64,000 nucleotides of DNA from Diphasiastrum complanatum (lineage: Eukaryota; Streptophyta; Lycopodiopsida; Lycopodiales; Lycopodiaceae), in contig CM055110.1 of NCBI GenBank assembly GCA_029204225.1, positions 15,522,637 through 15,586,636 on the forward strand, written 5' to 3'. Position 1 is the stretch's first letter. Each line of letters begins with the position of its first letter. Positions 56,620 through 64,000 of this stretch are shown here, piece after piece. A program made the position numbers and the translations under genes. A model generated the notes under the pieces. The model ran no database searches and was not told the origin of the DNA. It saw nothing but the letters and a program-made list of their open reading frames with translations.

Positions 56620-59600
56620 ATGGCCTCCTTATCCTCTGAAGACTTTGACGCCAAACAGGTGATCCAGCGTGACATCCCCGAGGCCACGCAGATTGGGCCT
56701 CTACCCTCTGACACTCTGATCCAATCATAGCTGCAGACAACAGGCCCCCTCCTTGAAGCAATGGGTTTTTACCTGACGCTCTTCCATTCTGAGATTAACA
56801 TGGGCCTCGCCCTTCATGCTTACGCCACCTGGGATGAGGACAAGGCTCGTTTCCACTTCTTGTACCAAGGTACCACGTACAAGGTCAGAATTAACGCCGA
56901 CTCGATGATTACCATTGGCATTATGTCCGGTGATTGTCAACCCATCTCCCATCGCCAAGCCAAAGCTCTGGTCAATTTATTTGTCACCCAAACCACACTA
57001 GAAATTCCCATCCAAACCAACAATGGTTACCTGATAGAAGCTATCACGGAACCCGTCATTCAGGTGGCTGCGCATCTGTTGAATAACTTTCTAGTTATTT
57101 CAACATTTTGCAAGGACAGAATCTAGTCTACGCTGCTAGTCAGATAGTGGAATCCTTTCTAGAATTTCCTAACCCCTTTGTTGTGCCATACGACTGGCAT
57201 AGCTTCCTTATTTGAGAACTAACAAACTCCATCAAACCCAGCAACCGTGAGCGAATCGCAGCAGGCCCCCTATTGTGTAACTTTGCCTATGCACTTCTCG
57301 AGGCAAAAGTGTGCGGTTTCCAACGCTCATCCCTCTTTTCTACCCTTGTGCCACATACTAACCTTTACCCACCATCTCAAGCATCTACCTCCTCCCAACC
57401 TGAAGTCATTAACATAACGGCCAACAAACGAATGTGTGGTGCTGCCTCTACATCCACATCTCCACCTATTACCCGAAGACGTGTCTCCACTGCCGCACTA
57501 ACCACTCCATCAACCACCGCCACTTCTTCTTCTGTGCAACCCCCCACTCCAATTTCTGTTGCCACTACCTCTCTTCATGTTGCATCCACATCTGTTTCTG
57601 TCTCCATCCTCGTTTCTTCTGTTGATACCACTCCTACTTCTCTTCTAGTGTCCACTACTCCATCCATCACCATCGCATCCTCCATCACTCCTGCCACTAG
57701 CGTTGCTCCTCTCACATTCAATCCTTCGGATTCGCAACTATCCCCTGACACTCTGGCATGGATGCAGATTATCAATTTTTCACCCCCACGCCAGACACTT
57801 TATGCTCCATCCTCACCTTCTTCCATACTCCACACCACCCTTCAGTTTCCACTATTCCTGCCATCCTCTCATTCGGACAAACCGTCCTCACCCCTGTTTC
57901 CATAGTGTTTCTCACACCCCACCCGCTTCACCAACAAAGGTTGTCGAGGGCAGCCAACCGCTGCCGATGATGCATTTGTACAAACAATTTTTGTAGCATC
58001 ACCAGATCAGACTGATCCTACCGCCCCAGATGGCATCAGGACAAATGAAAACCTGATCATAGACAATGACGACGGAATTCCACAAGTCATTGGGGCCGAT
58101 ACAACACCAGCCCCTACCAGTGCCAGTGTACCAGCTGCTCCCACGACGGTGTACCAAACTCTAGGAAAATACATCCTGGATGCGATAGCGGCCAAAGCTA
58201 TTCTGGAAAGCAGGTACTATAGTTGGCAACGAGTAATACACAGCTATGAGCAGACCTCACCAAGCTGTAGCAAGAGCTGATTCTGGCTCAACAACACGAA
58301 CAAGCAGGGCACCAGGAGATTGCCAAGCTGCAGCAGAAGGAGGAGGGCCTAAACAAATATATTCAAAGCCTCTCCAAAGCGCTGACTGAGGCCTCCACAA
58401 AGGTGCGGGGGCTTCAAGCTGAACCATCCCAACGGCTTGTCCCCATCCAAGCGCAACTTACACTTTTGGAAACAGAGAATGCGTGCCTGGGGACGGAGGT
58501 CAAAGCCTTACAAGACGAGAAGCTAGTCTGGTTAGCTCAATCTGCACCGGACACAAGGCCGCTTTCCCAATCAGAGATGAATCTTCTATGGCGTCAGGTG
58601 CAGATTTATAGTCAAACCCTCAACAGCTACCAGACGGAATTCAATAAGTATCGGACAAGTGCAACGCAAGAGCTCGCCTAGGCCAAGCAAGCCCTCAAGG
58701 CATGCCAGAAATACATGGAAACGAAAGCCCAGCCCACCCCCGTGGTAATTCACCACCACCTTATTTTGACGCTGCACAGGCTAGTACCAGCCAAGATCAG
58801 AGCCAACAGACAGCAGGGGGATTTCAACCAGACCAAGGGTCCGAAGGCCAAGACCAAGGGCAGACAGATGCGGCCGTTGAGATGCGATACCAGAGCCAAG
58901 GTGCAACCACCAGTCAGGGCCAAGCAACATCATCCAGAGGGTCGCGAACGATATCTGCCAGCCAGGCCTTTCGAAGATCGAAGTTCATGGAGGAGAATGT
59001 CAATGAATTTTTATCCAAATATCCCCACGAGTCATCAAGAGGCAGCTGGCAGATATCATTCTCAGCTCAGACCATTAAGGAAAAAGAACTACAAGCCTTA
59101 CCCACCCTCCAACCACAACCGGAGTGGCAACAATAGTTATTTGAGAGAGACCCTGCGGCCATCAAGGCTTACGTGACGAGTCCGCAACAGTTACGGGTGA
59201 ATGTACATTTCCTGCCGTGTCCAAGAAGATTCAAATGGGCGGAATGCGGCACTCTTCTGGACCAGATTACACTCAACAATTTCAACTGGCCAATCATCAA
59301 ATCCGAATATGGATGGACAACGGATGTAGACGCTAGAAGGGCTCTCTCCGCATTCGTCAGTCACTACATCAATTGTCCTGATCCCACAGTCCGCGCGACA
59401 GTCACTTACGCCCGGGAATTAGAATATTTAATGGGCATTGAAATAAAATGGGATGATTTCCTTCCCTCCATATTTTGATCCAAATAAAGCACTCGCTTTC
59501 GACAAAGTCGAAGACCAGCTGCCAGTCGCTCGCATATATTACCGAGCTGCATTCCTTGGAGATCCCTGGACGAAACGATTCCAAGCATGGATGGACCAGG

Positions 59601-59731
59601 AATGGCTGACAAGCGTCCACAAGTCCTTCCACACGCCAAAGGACTTGAAGAAACTGGATCTTCTCAACTTCATGGAAGATGTTACGGGCTATCGCATCCA
59701 CCAGAGGTGGTCCAAGAGAACGCTATACTAA
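56620..59731 (+). pseudogene. Gypsy-B: extra ORF downstream of pol
   Basis: Unknown protein located between integrase and 3' LTR, on the sense strand. N-terminal block 56620-57126: ATG, 36 codons, in-frame TAG (56728), then open, with RFHFLYQGTTYKVRI and EAITEPVIQVAAHLLNNFL. Next 57273-57905 is Ser/Thr/Pro-rich linker. 58403-58681 looks like a coiled coil (LTLLETENACLGTEVKALQD). 58702-59136 is Gln/Ser-rich; after one TAG (59134) the same frame continues to 59478 with CPRRFKWAECGTLLDQITLN, and 59453-59731 in another frame has YYRAAFLGDPWTKRFQAWMD. No signal peptide or membrane segment is evident, so a classical envelope is unlikely. Frameshifts near 57130-57270, 57905-58400 and 58690. Gypsy-A has the homologous N-terminal part. 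Confidence 0.65.
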
Positions 59732-59778
59732 ACCGACAGAGTGCCGAGGGATCGCCACTACTTCAGGCCGTGGGTCCT

Positions 59779-60240
59779 GTTGGGGGTATTCCCAACAAAG
59801 TGTAAATAAATAAAATCCTCCAATAACATGTGTTGTCAGGGCATGGCATCCTACGTGTATAAGCCCATGGCCCCAATGAGCACACAATTGAAGTTGTAAA
59901 TAAAATAAACTTGACTAGGGCCTTGTAATTAAAATAAAACTAGAGGCCCAATGTCATTTTTAAACTTAGAGATCACTTTTTAGAGTTGGGTCCAAATTGG
60001 GACTCACATGAATCTTGTGATTTCTAATGTACTTTTTGTGGACCCTTGGATCAAGTTGGGTCCAAGATGAATGGATAGGATCATTGTGAATATTAGCCAA
60101 TAAGATTGAGGGGCAAGGGCCTTCCCCTTTTTATAATAAGGCATCATTTGTACACTAATTCCATGCTTAATGAGAAGGAGAAAACTCTACCATTTTTGGA
60201 AGAGAAGCATCCTCATTTGCTATTCACCACTTGCTATTGC
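59779..60240 (+). repeat. Gypsy-B 3' LTR, truncated
   Basis: TGTTGGGGGTATTCCCAACA onward, matching the first 460 bp of the 5' LTR with roughly 16 differences. It stops at CACTTGCTATTGCTT, where unrelated DNA begins. No clear polypurine tract precedes it. Confidence 0.9.
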
Positions 60241-60838
60241 TTATCGGCGGCAGGTTGTTTGGCCCATTTACTAAATAATCTGTCACGAAAATGGTGTTGA
60301 CATAAAGAATAGAGTCGGTCCAAAACCACCCTCTCTTTCCTATTGACAATTATATTGCCTTGAGGATCCACGTCATAATAAGGATTTGTGGATGACTCTT
60401 CAGTGAGGGCGGGAGCCACGGCCGCTTGTGAGGGACCACTCTCATCTTGGCTAAGCATACTTTGCAGTTATGTTTTCTGCTCAGGATTTGATGATTCATA
60501 TCAATTTTTTACAAAGTCTCCCGAGCTTTCACCACTGCCTAACCCCAACATGATTACTACATTCATAAACATATAATACATTACAATAAACCCTAATATA
60601 TTGAAATGAAGTAGAAAAAAAAAATGGATTACAGAACTTTAATGCATATTGGAGTAGAACTTTCATACCTGTGTTAACAAAACAAGAGAGATATGAGTGT
60701 AGAGTTCAAGCCTACACCAAGATGCAAAAGAATCATATAAGCAACAATGTATAAGAATAGGACTATCTAAAAATTAAAACATTAGAGTCATACAATAATT
60801 TTATGTTATTTGTGTTTTGTACTTGTGCATATATGCAG
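60241..60838. other. Junction region with an unrecognised minus-strand ORF
   Basis: On the minus strand 60458-60241 encodes about 70 residues (NPYYDVDPQGNIIVNRKERV, LYSLCQHHFRDRLFSKWAKQ). It resembles a fragment of a plant transposon accessory protein but I cannot assign it. 60560-60830 is AT-rich and may be an intron or promoter of the CACTA gene. Confidence 0.4.
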
Positions 60839-61908
60839 TTTATCACAACGAGATGAATTACATTCAGATCAGTCTAGCGATGAAAACACTACTCAAGTTA
60901 ACAAGGTAAGTAATAAACATGCATGTTTTCTTGTTCATAAAAAACTTTGTTATTATAAGTTTAAATATTGTGCTAAAGTGACATGTACTTGATTTTTGTT
61001 TCTCGTAGAGAAATTATTTTCAAAATAAAATATGGTGCACATGCCTCAAGTGTGATGGACAAAAGATACGTGAAAGACACATTGTTGAAAATCATTTGTG
61101 GAAGTTTGGACGAAAAGAAGAAGGTCAACCATCGAATTTGGAAGACGTTGAGGTTTGTTAAATTTATATGATTGTTTTTTATCATAATCTTCGTCAATCT
61201 ATATATGTCACTTATAAAATTTGTTTCATGTGTGTAGCCAATACATCGAATGCCATTCCACGGAGTTGATCCATCTGTGTTTAGTTACAATCAACGTCAA
61301 GTTTTGATAGACATGAGAAAACAAAGAATGAAACAAATTGAAGAGGCAAACACAATTGGAAAAGAGAATAATCAACTTGATTCTAATGATTATGATTATG
61401 AGGTGCAACACGATGAAGCAATGCACAACATGTTTGAATCTTACTTTGAAACATATGAGAATGATGATATGCATGCATCTTCTAATGAAAATGGAGATCA
61501 CGAACAATTTGAGATGGATGAAGTTGAGATTCTATTGCACAAGGAGGCAGACACTCCTCTATATCTTGGAGCATCCATTTTGAGACTAGCTACGTCAATT
61601 CTTATTCTAAAACTTCAAGCAACATACAAATGGAGTGATCGTAGCGTGACATCTTTATTCGGGTACTTAACGCATAACACAACTATTATACTTTATAGCA
61701 TATTTATATAAAGTTAATTTTTTTTCTTTTCTAACAACTCATAGTGCTCTTTTTTTAGGTTGTTATATCGAATACTTCCGAAAGAAAATGTGATACCTAA
61801 AACACAAAAAGAAGCACAAAAGATGATGACCGTGCTTGGAATGGATTACGACACAATACATGCATGTCCAGAAGACCATGTATGTCCAGAAGACCATGCA
61901 TGGGAGTA
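60839..61908 (+). pseudogene. CACTA transposase gene: N-terminal exons
   Basis: Four exons with GT-AG junctions in consistent phase: 60839-60904, 61009-61152, 61238-61662, 61759-61908. Exon 2 encodes the transposase-associated zinc domain (WCTCLKCDGQ ... VENHLWKFG). Exon 3 is acidic, then LYLGASILRLATSILILKLQ, matching the TNP2 N-terminus. Exon 4 has RILPKENVIPKTQKEAQKMM and YDTIHACPEDH, the block just before the TNP2 catalytic core. A 16-bp word TGTCCAGAAGACCATG is tandemly repeated at about 61867-61900, and a TAG ends the frame at 61906. The first exon of the gene probably lies upstream. Confidence 0.8.
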
Positions 61909-62894
61909 GCGGAATGGCATGGTGAATAGCTTAAACATCACGACGTTAATTCTTCATGGAATGAATCCATTGATGGTATGAAACGGTTGTCTATTTTTCA
62001 TAAATTACCCTATTGGAGGAATTTATTGATAAACCATCTATTGGATCCTATGCACATATTCAAAAACGTCAGCGAATCCTTATGGAACCACATCATTGGC
62101 ATACAAGAAAACTCCGTAGATCATAAAGTTCTACAAGCGGCCGATGTGAAAAGACCCTATTGGATTCAATACACCGAAGGTGGAGATGAGATTCTACCTA
62201 GCGTGTCGTGGATTTTTACAAAAGAGCAACTCTCATATGTTAAACATGTCATAAAACAAATGAGAACTCCAACAGGCTATGCACATTCTTTATGCAAGTC
62301 ATTTACCAAAGATGGTAAATTAAGTGGATTAAAATCACATGATTGGCATAAGATGTTGCAATTCATACTTCCACTTTCTATTCGAGGTCTCTTCAACGAT
62401 GATGTACGAAATACGCTTTACAATTTGTCATCGATGATCAGCTTTGTATATTTTTTTAAGCACTTGTATAAATATGTGATATTTCAAGTTTTTATGTGTT
62501 AAACAACCTAATGTACTATCAATCTTGCAGGTGGATTTCCTTGAAAGAAATAAAAAATAGTGAATTGGATTCCATGAAAATCCAAATGATCAAAATGGTA
62601 TGTTTGTTGAAAAGAGATTTTCCAACTTCCTTTTTGGATATACAAGTTCATCTTCTAGTGCATTTGGTCGAAGAAGTATCAATTGCGAGACCTGTGCACA
62701 TGAGATGGATGTTCTACCTTGAGCGCTTTATGAAAGTTTTGAAGGGCTTTGTGAGACAAAAGACAAGGCCAGAAAGTAGCATTGCAGAAAGTCGGCTTGT
62801 ACAAGAATCTTTGTTTTATATCACCGAAATAATCTCACAATTGCATCCTGCAATTCCCAAAATGTGGTGTGAAGAAGAAGATGAACGTTGTTAA
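61909..62894 (+). pseudogene. CACTA transposase gene: TNP2 end and DUF4218
   Basis: Resumes with FHKLPYWRNLLINHLLDPMH and IFKNVSESLWNHI (TNP2 C-terminal part), then LKSHDWHKMLQFILPLSIRG. The DDE catalytic core that should lie between exon 4 and this block is absent: only about 70 bp separate them. A candidate intron 62446-62530 precedes DUF4218 (LLKRDFPTSFLDIQVHLLVH, MRWMFYLERFMKVLKGFVRQ, SSIAESRL), but the frame across it needs a one-base correction. The gene therefore cannot encode an active transposase. Confidence 0.8.
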
Positions 62895-63575
62895 GGGTGA
62901 AGTACCACAAGGAAATGGTGTGCAAAAAAGGCTTTCACCTCAATTAAAAGAGAAAATTGACACATTCATATTATATAATTGTGGACAAATGGAAAAGTGG
63001 ATTTCAAGGTATGAAGAAGCCAAAAAGGAAAGAAACATAACATTGAAACGAAGAAGAAATATCAATCGAAGAAGAAGAAGGGCGTTGGAGAACGACGAAC
63101 ATTTGGAGCCTTTACCTCCAAAATGCTCTCGTGAATGGGTTTTTGATACGATGCTAAAAGCATCTGAAAACGGAGAAGAAGTGACCGAATTAGAATAGAA
63201 ATTTGTTTGCGGATGTGGATGGAAGGTTAGTGTAATATTGTTTATGTGAAGTTTTGTTTTTGTACTACTCAATATATGAATGGTATTTCTAATTACACAC
63301 ATTTGTTTTTTTTTGTATTTTAGTATACATCATACACTGCCATGTGGGCATATGGACACTATTACCGTGTTGAGAGAGTTGACAACAAGCGACGTACATA
63401 TGATTGTGGTATAATGGCCAACTTTCAACAAGAGAGTCGTTTTAGTGCGAGGGATCCTAATGTCATTTCGGATGACCTAGACTATGTCGGCACATTGCAA
63501 CATATTTATGAAGTCCATTACGAGACTAACGGCAAATGCTTTATTAGAACCTCGTCTTTAACGGGAGAAAAGTAA
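62869..63575 (+). pseudogene. CACTA transposase gene: linker and DUF4216
   Basis: 62869-63198 overlaps the preceding frame and encodes FILYNCGQMEKWISRYEEAK and a very basic stretch RRRNINRRRRRALEND, possibly a nuclear localisation signal. A probable intron (donor GTTAGTG near 63227, acceptor TTTTAG near 63324) leads to 63325-63575 with YDCGIMANFQQESRFSARD and VGTLQHIYEVHY, the DUF4216 pattern found at the end of CACTA transposases. Ends in TAA at 63573. Confidence 0.75.
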
Positions 63576-64000
63576 GGGCTACACATCTTCCTAGGATTGG
63601 GGATTTAAATTATCTACATTTCACCTTTGTATATTAATTAATTGCCAGTGTATGCGATAAAATACGATATTGCTTTGACCAAAATGAAAATTATGAATTA
63701 CATTTAATTTCTTACTAAGTTAGATAACGTATTCTAATAATAAAACAAATTGAAACAACACAAACTCACCAGTAAACTCACTCGAAGTTTCACTCAAAGC
63801 TTAAGTGGAAACGTGCAATTGCTCGCTCTTTAAACGTTTGCTCTTTTTTTTTGAATATTTTTGTCACATGCACAAGCAATTAAAAAATAATACTATATTA
63901 CACAATTGAACCATTATTATAAGCAAAATCAAACATACAATTATCATCAAACACTATCTAGTCATCTACTACTATAAATCTTAATCAAAACACACTCACA
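63576..64000. other. AT-rich 3' flank
   Basis: No gene. No CACTA-type terminal inverted repeat could be recognised before the window ends. Confidence 0.5.

Larger units (their letters stand above)
42461..60240 (+). mobile_element. Gypsy-B: Ty3/gypsy element with downstream ORF, hosting Copia-5
   Basis: 5' LTR 42461-43244, primer site 43248, gag, protease, RNase H remnant, [Copia-5], integrase, untranslated region, extra ORF, 3' LTR 59779-60240 (truncated). RT is deleted between about 47901 and 47925. The same family as Gypsy-A. The LTR overlap shows roughly 16 differences in 460 bp by eye, so it is clearly older than Copia-1. It broke the Helitron-like ORF; the right flank is lost, so no target duplication can be shown. 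Confidence 0.9.

Noticed and set aside
57575-57775. Minus-strand Val/Glu-rich frame
   Set aside because: Shadow of the Ser/Thr-rich linker of the downstream gypsy ORF.
56620-59731. Envelope glycoprotein gene
   Set aside because: Position fits, but no signal peptide, transmembrane segment or Cys pattern is visible.
63576-64000. CACTA terminal inverted repeat
   Set aside because: No CACTA-terminated repeat pair could be found; the element end is probably outside the window or lost.

Overview
The window looks like nuclear DNA of a seed plant with a large, repeat-rich genome. Evidence: plant-type LTR retrotransposons with initiator-Met tRNA primer sites (TGGTATCAGAGC), polyproteins with plant Copia and non-chromovirus Ty3/gypsy motifs, a CACTA/En-Spm transposase with GT-AG introns, and telobox motifs. 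The species cannot be named. No conserved single-copy host gene is recognisable; almost everything is a transposable element or its debris, much of it nested.

Left part. Gypsy-A (1-6635, start outside the window) is a decayed Ty3/gypsy copy: protease, RT, RNase H, integrase, then an untranslated stretch and an unusual extra ORF downstream of pol. An antisense Copia-like LTR sits inside it near 1001-1565. At 6636 it is cut by a non-coding LTR element (called LARD here, 1.2-kb LTRs, 6636-17672) whose interior is full of tandem repeats and hairpins. Inside the LARD lies Copia-1 (8694-15124), the best element of the window: one open 1317-residue polyprotein and two 655-bp LTRs that differ at one base by eye.

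Middle. The truncated right LARD LTR is fused at about 17672 to Copia-2 remains (17673-22758), which are split by the opposite-strand Copia-3 (18458-21922, TSD GTATG). One Copia-3 LTR carries a 749-bp filler with a 33-bp piece of plastid-type 16S rRNA. Next comes mostly featureless AT-rich DNA with CT/GA microsatellites, Copia-4 (27622-32727, TSD TAATC, no integrase) and a LINE-like 3' end near 34000.

37.3-42.5 kb is an A/T-rich coding-potential island. Its last part matches the DUF6570-type N-terminal region of Helitron Rep/helicase proteins. It is cut at 42460 by Gypsy-B (42461-60240), a relative of Gypsy-A with the same downstream ORF. Gypsy-B has lost most of its RT and is itself interrupted in RNase H by Copia-5 (48059-54094, TSD AGAAT), whose RT has been replaced by about 1.08 kb of unrelated DNA.

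Right end. 60839-63575 is a decayed CACTA transposase gene (transposase-associated zinc domain, TNP2 ends, DUF4218, DUF4216) lacking its catalytic core.

The most unusual points are the downstream ORF of the two gypsy copies, with an in-frame stop at the same aligned codon in both; the young intact Copia-1; the Helitron-like island; the hairpin array behind the LARD primer site; and the plastid rRNA filler. All alignments were done by eye.
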